Shown here one piece after another: positions 10,287 to 18,643 of a stretch of DNA of 64,000 nt (position 1 is the first letter of the stretch; the number at the start of each line of letters is the position of its first letter). Source of the DNA: JAHBNG01 sp039028975 (GTDB taxonomy: Bacteria > Chloroflexota > Anaerolineae > Caldilineales > Caldilineaceae); the NCBI GenBank assembly GCA_039028975.1, contig JBCCHB010000061.1, forward strand, positions 25,988-89,987, read 5' to 3'. The notes below the pieces were generated by a model, which saw only the letters and a list, made by a program, of their open reading frames with translations, had not been told where the DNA came from and did not search any database. A program made the translations under genes and the position numbers.

Positions 10287-11237
10287 ATGACCACAGAAAA
10301 AACTTTTGGGCCAAAAGGCTGGACACCAGAGCGACTCGGCTCACTTGCAGGCAAAACATACCTCATCACTGGCGCTAACAGCGGTACAGGGTTTGAGGCA
10401 TCAAAGATACTGCTGTCCAAGGGTGCAAAAGTGGTGATGCTGAACCGCAACCCGCAGAAATCGGCAGAGGCCATCGCGGCATTGCAACAAGAGCTTGGAA
10501 AAGATGCAGACGTGTCGTTCATCCGCATGGACCTGTCGGACCTAGCTTCTGTGCGAAAAGCGGCAGCAGAGGTCTTGGAGAAGGTTCCCCGCATTGACGC
10601 ACTCATCTGCAACGCCGCTATCGCGCAGGTGCCCACACAGAAGCTCACCGTAGATGGTTTTGAAAGCCAGCTTGGCACCAACCATTACGGTCATTTCGTC
10701 TTGTGCGGGATGCTCTTCGACCGCATCGAGGAATCGAAAGGTCGGATCGTGGTCGTTGCAAGCCTTGGTTATAAGATGGGGCTGAGAACGATCCAGTTTG
10801 ACGACATGAACTGGGACAGGAACTACAGCGCCAATAGTGTCTACAGTCAAAGTAAATTGGCGCAGATGATGTTTGCCTATGAGTTGCAAGATCGGGTCAA
10901 AGCAACAAACGGGAATGTCGAAGCCTATGTTTGCCACCCGGGGGCATCTGCAACATCGCTGATCGAGACCAGCGGAAGCACGGTAAGCAAGCTCATGTAC
11001 CGACTTATGATAATGACGCCTTTGGTTCAATCGGCCGAAAAAGGAGCCTACCCACAAGTTATGTGCGCAACTGAGGAGGGCCTTGAACAGCGAGCCTTTT
11101 ATGGCCCCACAAGACGCATGGAATCAGGCGGTCCGGTCGGCATGGGTACGCTGGAACCCTATGCCCACGACAAGGCCGTCATGGTCAAGCTGTGGGACCG
11201 GTCAGAGAAAGAAACCGGGTTCCAGTGGAATCTCTAA
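10287..11237 (+). CDS. Short-chain dehydrogenase/reductase, NAD(P)-dependent
   Basis: A 316-residue Rossmann-fold oxidoreductase. The cofactor motif T-G-A-N-S-G-T-G lies at about residues 30-37 (the usual I of G-I-G is T here). An N-A-A-I motif, a catalytic serine in V-V-V-A-S, and the Y-S-Q-S-K active-site tyrosine/lysine pair follow. The plan, with a long C-terminal half after Y-x-x-x-K, resembles the protochlorophyllide-reductase/retinol-dehydrogenase-like branch, but no light-dependent role is implied. ATG is preceded by ACAAGGAATTTGAACA. It is the first gene of an operon with the molybdenum hydroxylase genes (25 bp to the next start), so an aldehyde or alcohol substrate is plausible. A decayed copy of its first 145 bp lies at 15227. 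Confidence 0.88.
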   Translation: MTTEKTFGPKGWTPERLGSLAGKTYLITGANSGTGFEASKILLSKGAKVVMLNRNPQKSAEAIAALQQELGKDADVSFIRMDLSDLASVRKAAAEVLEKVPRIDALICNAAIAQVPTQKLTVDGFESQLGTNHYGHFVLCGMLFDRIEESKGRIVVVASLGYKMGLRTIQFDDMNWDRNYSANSVYSQSKLAQMMFAYELQDRVKATNGNVEAYVCHPGASATSLIETSGSTVSKLMYRLMIMTPLVQSAEKGAYPQVMCATEEGLEQRAFYGPTRRMESGGPVGMGTLEPYAHDKAVMVKLWDRSEKETGFQWNL

Positions 11238-11262
11238 ATCGGAATAGATAGGAGAACATTCA

Positions 11263-13956
11263 ATGAAAACAACGATCAACGGTCAACCATTTGAATTTGA
11301 GCCACGCCACGATGAAACGGCAATCGACGTATTGCGGGATCGGGTGGGGCTGACAGGCACAAAGATGTCCTGCGGCGGTGGAATCTGTGGGGCGTGTACG
11401 GTGCGCGTCGATAATGTGCCAATGTGCAGTTGCCTCATGCCGGCCACTCAGATGGACGGTGCAGATATTCGCACCATCGAAGAACACGGACTCGACAATT
11501 TGCACCCTGTTCAGCGCGCTTTTATGGCCAATGAAGGGTTACAGTGTGGCTTCTGCACGCCGGGCTTTATCAATGAAGGTATCGCCTTTTATGATCGCTG
11601 GCGTGCCGAGCATGGCAAGTCAGAGCCATCAAAGCATGAGGTTGCCCTGGCGATGGGCGGCCATCTCTGCCGCTGTGCCGCTTATGTCGGTATTTATGCC
11701 GCCATCCAAAAGGCATGTGCTGGCGAATATGATGATGCGCCCGATGCCCCCATTCATCGTATTGATGCACCAGAAAAAGTAACGGGCACAGCTAAATACA
11801 CGGTTGATGTAGTATTTGATGGTCAGCTTGAGGGCAAGATTTTACGCTCAAAATATCCGCGCGCAATCGTTAAATCAATTGATGCAAGCGCAGCAGAAGC
11901 ACTCGACGGTGTGGTTACGGTTGTAGAGTTGTTGAATGACAAGAAAAAGGTGCGCTGGGTAGGGCAGCCAGTTGCCGCCGTTGCCGCGGTTGACGAACAA
12001 ACAGCCCTGGCTGCACTACAGTTGATTCAAGTCGACTATGAAGTACTGCCAGCGTCTGTAGGAACGGAAGCCGCGGCAAAACCAGATGCCCCAACCGTTT
12101 GGGAAGAGGATGAACGTGGCGACATTCCATCAGCCGCTGAAGAAATAGACTTTCCATATAGATGGGAAAATAATGTTGGTCACGTTCCGGCCGACATTGT
12201 CATCTCACCACTCCGTGGTCGAGCGGTTCGTGCCCTTGAAAAGGTACGCAAAGAATCACCCAACACGCTGGCTGAGCAGGTTTATGTCAACCATCAACAG
12301 GTGCATACGGCACTGGAGCCACGTGCGGCCGTTGCCAAATGGGATGGTTCATCATTACATGTTGTGGTCTCCTCACAAAGTGTCCATGCAGTGCGTAACG
12401 AGCTTTCCCATCATTTCGGAATAGATGTCGAAAAGATTACAGTTGAAGGCAAGTATATCGGCGGTGCTTTTGGGGCGAAGGGGGGACTTTATCTTGAAAT
12501 TATTGCGGCGGTAACGCTGGCCCTTGCGGCAAAAGCACCGGTGCGCATTGCCAACAGCCGTTTGGAAGAGCTAGCGTATGCTGGGACACGCACGGGGTCA
12601 CGCGCAGAAGTCGCCCTGTCAGTCAAAGAGGACGGTTCGCCGAATGCCATGCATTTCCACTCTTTCGGAGATGCAGGGGTTGGAGCAGGCGCTGCTCCCG
12701 CCGCAGTCTACTGGATGATGTCACCAAAGGGGTTGAAGAAAGATTTCTCGGACAACATCATTGTCAACAACATTCCACCGACACTGCCGTTTCGTGCTCC
12801 TGATGGGCCTGCTAAACGCTGGGTGATAGAGTCAGCTATCGATGAAGCGGCTGCGAGAAATGGCATAAATCCTGTAGCGATACGCCGTAGATGGTGGCCC
12901 AAGCATGAGATCAAAAATCGCCTTCTTGATTGGGTGGAGTCGATTCCGCAATGGCAAGAACGGAAGGCCGAAGCTGGCGCTGATAAAGGGCGTTTCAAGC
13001 GTGGCATCGGACTGGCTATGTCGCAATGGATGTTCCTCTATCATCCACATACGAAGGTCAGGGTCAGTTCGTCACCAGATGGATTTACGGTCAGCTGCGG
13101 ATCACAAGATGTGGGCAACGGAACGCGTACCGCGCTTGCCAAAGCGTTGGAAGATACATTGGGTATCAGCCGTCATCAGGTGACTATTGAAGTTGGCGCT
13201 TCAGACCTACCCATTGGCCCCATGTCAACAGGAAGTCAAATGAACGTTTCGGTTTATCCAACCACCGTCACCGCCTGTGAAAAAGTGATGGAGCATCTTG
13301 TAAAAGAGTCGAAGGCGAAACTTGGCTTGAGCGGGGCGCGTGTAGCCCAAGGAGGCATTCAGCATAATGATGGCTTTACCCCATGGGACGAAGTATTGGC
13401 AGTTGCCACACCATTTGAGTACACAGACAAGCGTGGCGCGGAGCCGATGCTGATGGGATTACGCTTCGCGACGATGAGCAAGGAGACCAATCCTTCTAAC
13501 GGCCGACGGTTTAGCCACGGTGCGGTCGTAACAGAGGTAGAGGTCGATACGCTGTTAGGTAAAGTTCGACCGATCAATCTCTGGACTTCTGTTGCTGTTG
13601 GAAAAATTTGTGTGCCAGAGCTTGCCACAAGCCAAATGTATGGTGGTGCCATTCAAGGGTTAGGATATGCACTGTATGAGCAAAAAGTAATTGACCAAAA
13701 ATCAGGTCATGTCCTCTCGGCTAACTTAAACGATTATCGCATTCCGGGTATCGGTGATACACCCAACATCCATGTTCACTTCGACGAAGAAGGATACGAT
13801 GAGGTGCGCGGCGCTGGAATTGGTTTGGCCGAGCTTGCCACCATTGGCATTGCTGGCTCGGTTGGCAACGCTGTTTATCATGCGACCGGCTGGCGGCCGA
13901 CGCAGACACCCATCACGCCACACGATGTGGTACAAGGTCTAAAGGAGGTCGCATAA
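11263..13956 (+). CDS. Molybdenum hydroxylase, fused 2Fe-2S and molybdopterin subunits
   Basis: 897 residues combining two chains that are usually separate. Residues 1-150 carry a plant-ferredoxin 2Fe-2S site (C37, C42, C45, C57) and the helical second 2Fe-2S site (Q-C-G-F-C-T-P and H-L-C-R-C). From about residue 165 onward comes the aldehyde oxidase/xanthine dehydrogenase Moco domain (a/b hammerhead first, then G-G-A-F-G-A-K-G and R-A-P). A C-terminal G-I-G-L-A-E-L holds the expected catalytic glutamate. No FAD domain lies between them; FAD is supplied by the next gene, as in PaoABC-type periplasmic aldehyde oxidoreductases. I see no Tat signal at the N-terminus. Likely role: hydroxylation of an aldehyde or N-heterocycle. 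The start has AGGAGAACATTC before ATG. Confidence 0.9.
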   Translation: MKTTINGQPFEFEPRHDETAIDVLRDRVGLTGTKMSCGGGICGACTVRVDNVPMCSCLMPATQMDGADIRTIEEHGLDNLHPVQRAFMANEGLQCGFCTPGFINEGIAFYDRWRAEHGKSEPSKHEVALAMGGHLCRCAAYVGIYAAIQKACAGEYDDAPDAPIHRIDAPEKVTGTAKYTVDVVFDGQLEGKILRSKYPRAIVKSIDASAAEALDGVVTVVELLNDKKKVRWVGQPVAAVAAVDEQTALAALQLIQVDYEVLPASVGTEAAAKPDAPTVWEEDERGDIPSAAEEIDFPYRWENNVGHVPADIVISPLRGRAVRALEKVRKESPNTLAEQVYVNHQQVHTALEPRAAVAKWDGSSLHVVVSSQSVHAVRNELSHHFGIDVEKITVEGKYIGGAFGAKGGLYLEIIAAVTLALAAKAPVRIANSRLEELAYAGTRTGSRAEVALSVKEDGSPNAMHFHSFGDAGVGAGAAPAAVYWMMSPKGLKKDFSDNIIVNNIPPTLPFRAPDGPAKRWVIESAIDEAAARNGINPVAIRRRWWPKHEIKNRLLDWVESIPQWQERKAEAGADKGRFKRGIGLAMSQWMFLYHPHTKVRVSSSPDGFTVSCGSQDVGNGTRTALAKALEDTLGISRHQVTIEVGASDLPIGPMSTGSQMNVSVYPTTVTACEKVMEHLVKESKAKLGLSGARVAQGGIQHNDGFTPWDEVLAVATPFEYTDKRGAEPMLMGLRFATMSKETNPSNGRRFSHGAVVTEVEVDTLLGKVRPINLWTSVAVGKICVPELATSQMYGGAIQGLGYALYEQKVIDQKSGHVLSANLNDYRIPGIGDTPNIHVHFDEEGYDEVRGAGIGLAELATIGIAGSVGNAVYHATGWRPTQTPITPHDVVQGLKEVA

Positions 13957-13958
13957 TC

Positions 13959-14891
13959 ATGTTGACTTTATTGACAAAACCCGAAGATATTCAAGGTGCA
14001 GTTGGCGAGATTCGCGCTGGCGGCACAGATTTACACGACCGCTATCGCATGGGCGTCTCATCTGGCGCGATTATTGATATTCATAAGCTCGATTTTGGCG
14101 GCATTGTTGAAAACGAGGATGGGTCGTTGACGATTGGCGCAAGCGTCACCATTGACGACGTGGGGCAACATCCTGCCATCCAGTCTGGATATGGGGCGTT
14201 GGCGCAGGCGGCAAATGGACTGGCAACGCCGCAAATCCGCTGGGCGGCCAGCTTTGGCGGCAGTCTGTTACAAAAGACACGCTGTGCGTATTTCCGACAT
14301 CCTAATCTGCCCTGCATGAAAAAGGGTGATGCTGTGTGTGGCTGCCGTGAAGGAAACCATTCCAATGGGGTGGTCTTTGATAAAGGCGGCGGCGGGCATC
14401 CCCATCCATCTACGTTGGCGACAGCTCTGCTGGTTTGCGGCGCTACAGTGCGGACAACGGCGCGCGAAATGCCGATTGCCGGTTTATATGGCGATGGCTC
14501 AGCGCATGATCGCGACCACCTGCTGAATGAGAATGAGATTTTGACGCATGTGATTTTGCCTTCAGCAGTCTCAGGTGAGAAAGCGGCGTACTTCCGTTCG
14601 ATCAGTCGTTTTGAGGCGGAGTGGCCGATTGTGGAATGTTCTGTGCGGCTCGTTGTGGCGGATGGCGTGATTACGGATGCTGGCGTGGGTGTCGGCGGCG
14701 TGTCGCAGATTCCGCTGCGCTTGGGCAATGTGGAGGCGACGTTAATTGGGCAGGCTGCGACGCAGGGGACGTTGGAGAAAGCGGCTGGCGTAGCGGCCGA
14801 AAACACCAATCCACTCCCACAATCCGCCTGGAAAGTTGAGATGATGGTCGGCACCATTTTGCAGACGCTAGAGATGGCGTTAAACGGTTAA
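13959..14891 (+). CDS. Molybdenum hydroxylase FAD subunit with extra cysteine cluster (PaoB-like)
   Basis: 310 residues of the FAD-binding/CO-dehydrogenase-flavoprotein-C type. A-G-G-T-D-L replaces the usual A-G-G-Q-S-L pyrophosphate-binding motif and A-S-F-G-G-S-L is the second FAD motif. Right after it comes a cysteine-rich loop (T-R-C-A-Y-F-R, L-P-C, A-V-C-G-C). Its spacing resembles the extra [4Fe-4S] loop of PaoB/YagS and 4-hydroxybenzoyl-CoA reductase beta subunits, so a third type of iron-sulfur cluster is likely. AAAGGAGGT lies inside the end of the upstream gene, and the ATG is 2 nt beyond its stop. It passes electrons from the Moco/2Fe-2S partner to an acceptor. Confidence 0.85.
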   Translation: MLTLLTKPEDIQGAVGEIRAGGTDLHDRYRMGVSSGAIIDIHKLDFGGIVENEDGSLTIGASVTIDDVGQHPAIQSGYGALAQAANGLATPQIRWAASFGGSLLQKTRCAYFRHPNLPCMKKGDAVCGCREGNHSNGVVFDKGGGGHPHPSTLATALLVCGATVRTTAREMPIAGLYGDGSAHDRDHLLNENEILTHVILPSAVSGEKAAYFRSISRFEAEWPIVECSVRLVVADGVITDAGVGVGGVSQIPLRLGNVEATLIGQAATQGTLEKAAGVAAENTNPLPQSAWKVEMMVGTILQTLEMALNG

Positions 14892-15226
14892 CCTCATTGC
14901 GACACAGGGCCATATCCGTCGATTGTGACTCCTTTGTCAAGGCGGGAGTAAAACGTATAGCAAGGGTGCGTTTTAGTTTGGGGGCGAGGTGAGAAAAGAA
15001 TGCATTGCACGAGTGAAAAAGCGTATCGAGCGTCCAACCAAAAACTCAACCGTGCGCTGCATTCGGCTCTGACTCGTGTGCAACGCACAGGGTTGACATG
15101 TTTCTGGGACGACACTCTTGGTTGCCTCCATGCAAGCGGCAAATCGCCGAGCACTCTTGCGCCCAAACGTAAATACATCCGTAATACGGCACTCTAACTT
15201 AGCAGGCAAAACAAGGAGTTTGAACA
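14892..15226. other. Intergenic after the molybdenum hydroxylase operon
   Basis: 335 bp without a convincing gene. The last 40 bp resemble the leader of the intact dehydrogenase gene (GCAAAACAAGGA then TTTGAACAATGACC), so the duplication behind the pseudogene at 15227 includes part of the 5' untranslated region. A 65-codon open frame at 15000-15197 has no family resemblance. Confidence 0.4.
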
Positions 15227-15371
15227 ATGACCACTAAAAATAAATTTGGACCAAAAGGCTGAACACCGGAGCAACTCGGCGCCCTAGCAGGCACAACATA
15301 TGCTATCACCTGTGCCAACGCCGGTGTGGGATTTGAGGCAACGCGGGTGTTCCTGTCCAAGGGCGCAAATC
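15227..15371 (+). pseudogene. Decayed 5' copy of the short-chain dehydrogenase gene
   Basis: These 145 bp align by eye base for base with the start of the dehydrogenase at 10287, beginning ATGACCACTAAAAATAAATT. The twelfth codon is TGA (15260-15262) where the intact gene has TGG (W). The match continues through the G-x-N-x-G-x-G-F-E-A nucleotide-binding region to GGGCGCAAA and then stops. The copy is therefore nonsense-mutated and truncated, and cannot encode an enzyme. Divergence of roughly a fifth to a quarter of the bases suggests an old duplication or homologous import. Confidence 0.85.
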
Positions 15372-15738
15372 ATCCTGTTCCCAACCTGACGCGGACAACG
15401 AACTCTACAAAGAAGACATGATCCGTAAAACTCAGGGCGTCGAGTCTACGAACGAGACGAGTACTCTCATGTGACACTAGATGGGCAGCGGGAAAAGCTT
15501 TCGACTCAAGACGATGGAAGGGGGTAGTCCACACAGTGCCAACCGCTGGGCTATTGGAGGCATCTCGGTCGGCATCCACTCATTCTGCCAACCATCGCCC
15601 GTGGTGTAGTCAGAGTTCTCGACGACAAGCCCAAGTGAGCCCCAACATTGTTTAAAACGTAATCGGGAAATTAGTCTTGGAGAGATCACCATACCTGAGC
15701 AACAGAATGTCGAATACCATCTGGGGGTGAAGCTTGAC
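15372..15738. other. Probable gene graveyard, no intact gene
   Basis: After the dehydrogenase remnant the sequence keeps coding-like texture but every frame is broken by stops. Plus-strand residues around 15640-15780 (S-L-G-E-I-T-I-P-E-Q-Q then V-K-L-D-L-P-R-S) look protein-like and run out of frame at 15780. I cannot name the source family. Confidence 0.3.
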
Positions 15739-16092
15739 CTACCCCGCTCGACAGCCATTTGGCATGGCAACTTCAGGTATGGCTAGACAAGGTGTTAGGT
15801 TATCTGCGTAACCAATATCAAAAAGCATACCTTGTGAGGCTTCTCCAGCCATTTTCCTTTCTGGCAAGTTCACAACAAACAATGCTTGCTTACCTTCTAT
15901 TTCGTAGGGATTCTCCCGCTCCTGCTTAATGCCAGCAAGTATCGTGCGCATATGATCTCCAAAATCTACTGTCAGTTTCATAAGTTTATTAGACCTTTCT
16001 ATTTCTGATACAGTTACGATTGTCCCCACGCGGATGTCGAGCTTTTCAAAATCCTCGAATGTAATGAGTTCTTTTATAGGTGCTTGATTCAT
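15739..16092 (-). CDS. csaA: CsaA/MetRS-C-type tRNA-binding domain protein
   Basis: 117 residues forming a single OB-fold tRNA-binding domain like the export chaperone CsaA and the C-terminus of methionyl-tRNA synthetase. F-E-K-L-D-I-R-V-G-T-I is the diagnostic first strand, followed by L-x-V-D-F-G and A-G-I, then V-V-N-L-P-E-R-K-M-A-G-x-x-S-Q-G-M-L. Length matches CsaA (about 110). It binds tRNA-like RNA and, in Bacillus, unfolded preproteins. ATG follows AGGGAAAAA. A palindromic family A element begins 16 bp upstream of the start codon. Confidence 0.9.
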   Translation of the reverse strand: MNQAPIKELITFEDFEKLDIRVGTIVTVSEIERSNKLMKLTVDFGDHMRTILAGIKQERENPYEIEGKQALFVVNLPERKMAGEASQGMLFDIGYADNLTPCLAIPEVAMPNGCRAG

Positions 16093-16108
16093 TTTTTCCC
16101 TGCTTAAG

Positions 16109-16219
16109 TATACTTCGCCAGAAGAGTCTTATCCCAACTTTTGACTAATCCATCGTGGGAAATACCTAGAAGAGATCCCCATCCATCCTCATAAAGACAA
16201 GCTTTTTCTGACTATCTAT
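16109..16219. repeat. Family A palindromic element, copy 1 (111 bp)
   Basis: It begins TATACTTCGCCAGAAGAG and ends AGCTTTTTCTGACTATCTAT; the ends are imperfect inverted repeats of each other. It retains the internal CCCCATCCATCCTCAT segment found only in the long copies. It ends 16 bp from the csaA start codon, so on the gene's strand it makes up the immediate 5' leader/promoter region. Confidence 0.8.
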
Positions 16220-16575
16220 CATTGGATCGCTTACCTGCCAAAACGATTACGGTGTGCTGAGATGGTTTATTCTTTTTGACCCTTTCCCTTGCTTTTCCTG
16301 TGCCATATCAGATAGAATCAGTAGATTGAACTGTTCTTTACATAGCCGAGGCTGACTCTGGACGAATCGATTATGCAAGGCAGGTCGCTAAAAATCGAGA
16401 ATTTAATAACACGTAATGGAAGATCGCTCAGGTACCCGAGATGACAGGACCGGACTTTTGGGTTTTATTTGATCTTGATTCCTAAAAATTAGAATTTGTA
16501 CCATCCTTATTTTGTATCATCATCATATAGACTCCGATGCCATTCCAAAACTTATCGGAATAGAGAATATCAATT
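16220..16575. other. Intergenic upstream of the membrane pentapeptide gene
   Basis: About 355 bp with no open frame worth calling. It presumably contains the promoter of the gene at 16576; no convincing -35/-10 pair was assigned. Confidence 0.35.
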
Positions 16576-17295
16576 ATGACTAAATATATACCACGCTCAT
16601 TTTCAAGACTGAAAAATCAGATTGACGGGCCAGAAGCGGCGGCGCTTGCTTTCATTCTGATGGGCATTCTGATTGCGGTTGGTGGATATATCATCCTCTA
16701 CGGCTGGGGATCGTTTCAAATCATCGTAGGTGACTTTTATGCGAATATTGCAGCGGAGCTGATTAGCATTGCCATTACGGTCCTGATTATTGAACGGTTG
16801 AACAGACGACGGAGTGAAAACGAAGAAAAAAAGGCGCTCATTTTACAGATGGCTAGTCCAGAAAACGCGTTTGCTATTGAGGCTGTTCGGCAGCTAGGCC
16901 AACGGGGCTGGCTTTCTGATCAATCATTGAACGATGCATACCTGAGAAGGGCCAATCTGAGTGATGCAAAATTGAGTGGTGCGGATATGCGGGGTTGCAA
17001 CTTGTTTGCCTCAAATCTGAGTAGCGCTACACTGAGCAATACCAATCTGAGCAACGCCAACATGAGCAACGCCAATCTGAGCTATGCCAATTTGAGCGGC
17101 AGCAACCTCTCCAACGCCAACTTGTCAAGAGCTGATTTAGGATATGCCGATCTGCGATACGCTGACCTACGGGATGTCATTCTGAACGCTGCCAGCTACA
17201 ATTCTTATACCCGATGGCCCACCGGTTTTAACCCCAAGGAGTTTGGGCCCATGCTGAACTTCGTTGATGGTACAAAGAACGAGCCTGCTTCATGA
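16576..17295 (+). CDS. Membrane-anchored pentapeptide-repeat protein
   Basis: 239 residues. Two hydrophobic segments (about 23-47 and 57-75) are followed by a charged stretch, then about 14 tandem A-[DN]-L-[SR]-x pentapeptides (about residues 125-205) that should form a right-handed quadrilateral beta helix. A short tail follows. The repeat side chains are dominated by N-L-S-x-A. Proteins of this plan occur widely in Chloroflexota and cyanobacteria without assigned function. The gene stands alone and shares the repeat type with the TIR fusion at 18644, two genes away. Confidence 0.88.
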   Translation: MTKYIPRSFSRLKNQIDGPEAAALAFILMGILIAVGGYIILYGWGSFQIIVGDFYANIAAELISIAITVLIIERLNRRRSENEEKKALILQMASPENAFAIEAVRQLGQRGWLSDQSLNDAYLRRANLSDAKLSGADMRGCNLFASNLSSATLSNTNLSNANMSNANLSYANLSGSNLSNANLSRADLGYADLRYADLRDVILNAASYNSYTRWPTGFNPKEFGPMLNFVDGTKNEPAS

Positions 17296-17562
17296 AGCTT
17301 CGTCGAGAATAATCAGTAATCAAACATGCAACGGATTCCACTACGCAAGGCTCCAGAGAACCGAAACCCTGAACAAAGACTAGGAGATTCCGCAGATTCT
17401 TAATCTTTTCATCTTTGTTATTTTCAAGTCAGACATTCATACATTCAACTGCACCACGGAAGGATGAAAATCGGTCAGCCTTCCTCTCGAGTGAGCGAGC
17501 TTATTTACAGGGCAGATCGCAAGTTGGCAAAATGGAAGAATGGCGCAGTTGCGATCTACGGA
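17296..17562. other. Short intergenic, trace of family E repeat
   Basis: The segment near 17372-17415 (AACAAAGACTAGGAGATT followed by CGCAGATTCTTAATC) resembles one arm of the palindrome at 10099-10139. No gene is seen; a 75-codon open frame beginning at 17415 overlaps the convergent GST gene and looks like noise. Confidence 0.35.
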
Positions 17563-18177
17563 TTATTCACTCCGTATCATTGTACAATGTTCTCTTTGGA
17601 ACAGGCGCTCTAAGTAAGCAACTAAATTCGGAAACTCGTTAATCCAGCCATACCAGTCACCGAAATTGACTGTATATCCCACAATGATGTCTGCAACTGT
17701 AAAGCGTTCCTCGACCAGGTAGGGAGTACTGGCTAGGACTCCATCCAGGGCAGCGGCGCTCCGCTTAAACATCATCTCATCTTGTGCCAGAATTGCGGGC
17801 ACATGCTGTTCCTTAGGTAGCACGAAGTCCAATGTGTTGAGTTCTGCACTCGCCACCCAAGGTTCCATTTCTGTCAATGCAAAGAGCACCCACTGATCGT
17901 GCACTGTGCGCGCCCATGTGCCGGGCCTAGCAATCAAGTTCTTCTCAGGAACCAAGTCAGCGATGGCTGCCGATATGGCTGCCGATTCAAAGAGGGGCCG
18001 ACCGTCTATGATGGCGGCTGGTAATTTCCCCAAGGGGTGAACCTTTGTGAGCGCATCACTTCCTATGATAGCGGGATCATTTCCTACTGACTGGTATTCT
18101 AACCCCGCCTCTAGGAGCGTCCAGCGGCAACGAGCAGATCTTGTGGGACCAAGTTCGAAGAGCTTGATTTCTGGCAT
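17563..18177 (-). CDS. Glutathione S-transferase-like protein
   Basis: 204 residues with the two-domain GST plan. The N-terminal thioredoxin-fold half has P-L-G-K-L-P-A at the cis-proline position and F-E-S-A-A-I-S substituting for the usual E-S-x-A-I glutathione-contact motif. The C-terminal helical half ends with T-V-A-D-I-I-V-G-Y, the conserved N-capping box region. A catalytic Ser or Tyr near residue 12-14 (P-T-R-S-A-R-C) is plausible. Role: conjugation or thiol chemistry, substrate unknown. The gene is monocistronic. Confidence 0.88.
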   Translation of the reverse strand: MPEIKLFELGPTRSARCRWTLLEAGLEYQSVGNDPAIIGSDALTKVHPLGKLPAAIIDGRPLFESAAISAAIADLVPEKNLIARPGTWARTVHDQWVLFALTEMEPWVASAELNTLDFVLPKEQHVPAILAQDEMMFKRSAAALDGVLASTPYLVEERFTVADIIVGYTVNFGDWYGWINEFPNLVAYLERLFQREHCTMIRSE

Positions 18178-18360
18178 CGATTCTAATTTCCTTAACTATG
18201 CAATAACAGAAAGACCGAACAAATTCAACGTTGTTTTTCGTATCATCGTCAAACGTTTCTTCCATTTGAAGACATGGAACATTTGTGCTATTATTCTCCA
18301 CTCAATTATAAGTAGGTGAACGTTCTAGTCCATAGAAGTAAACCCAATAGAATTTTTAGG

Positions 18361-18440
18361 ACAAGGATCAGACAGATTTAGAATAGAAATCTGCGAAATC
18401 TTCTATCCCCAGTTTCCTAATTTCTTTCTTGAAATCACCT
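18361..18440. repeat. Degenerate family E repeat
   Basis: ACAGATTTAGAATAGAAATCTGCGAAATCTTCT, then CCCCAGTTTCCTAATTTC, matches the arrangement of the perfect palindrome at 10099-10160 with several substitutions. It lies between the GST gene and a family A element. Confidence 0.45.
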
Positions 18441-18519
18441 ATGATTTGGCCTAATCTTTACTCTCCTTCATCGCTCCCAGCGGCACCTTTCCTGCCTTAG
18501 GCAATGAATGATTACATGT

Positions 18520-18630
18520 TATATTTCGTCCGAAAAGTCTTCTCCTGACTCTTGATCAATCCATTTTTAGAGATTCTTGAATGGGGGAAATCCTCGCCTT
18601 CACGGGGACAAGCTTTTCTGACCATCTATA
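18520..18630. repeat. Family A palindromic element, copy 2 (111 bp)
   Basis: It runs from TATATTTCGTCCGAAAAGTC to AGCTTTTCTGACCATCTATA, has the same length as copy 1 and the same internal CTCGCCTTCACGGGGACAAG segment. It ends 13 bp before the ATG of the pentapeptide-TIR gene and must lie in its leader or promoter. Confidence 0.8.
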
Positions 18631-18643
18631 TTTGTCATAGCAG

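Noticed and set aside
10287..11237. Light-dependent protochlorophyllide reductase
   Set aside because: Only a general resemblance to that SDR branch; the gene sits with a molybdenum hydroxylase and no photosynthesis genes.
15000..15197. 65-codon plus-strand open frame between the FAD-subunit gene and the pseudogene
   Set aside because: No similarity to a family and no start signal; the adjacent sequence is decaying duplication.
15477..15770. 97-codon minus-strand frame
   Set aside because: Overlaps the csaA 3' end and lies in a region of broken frames; no family match.
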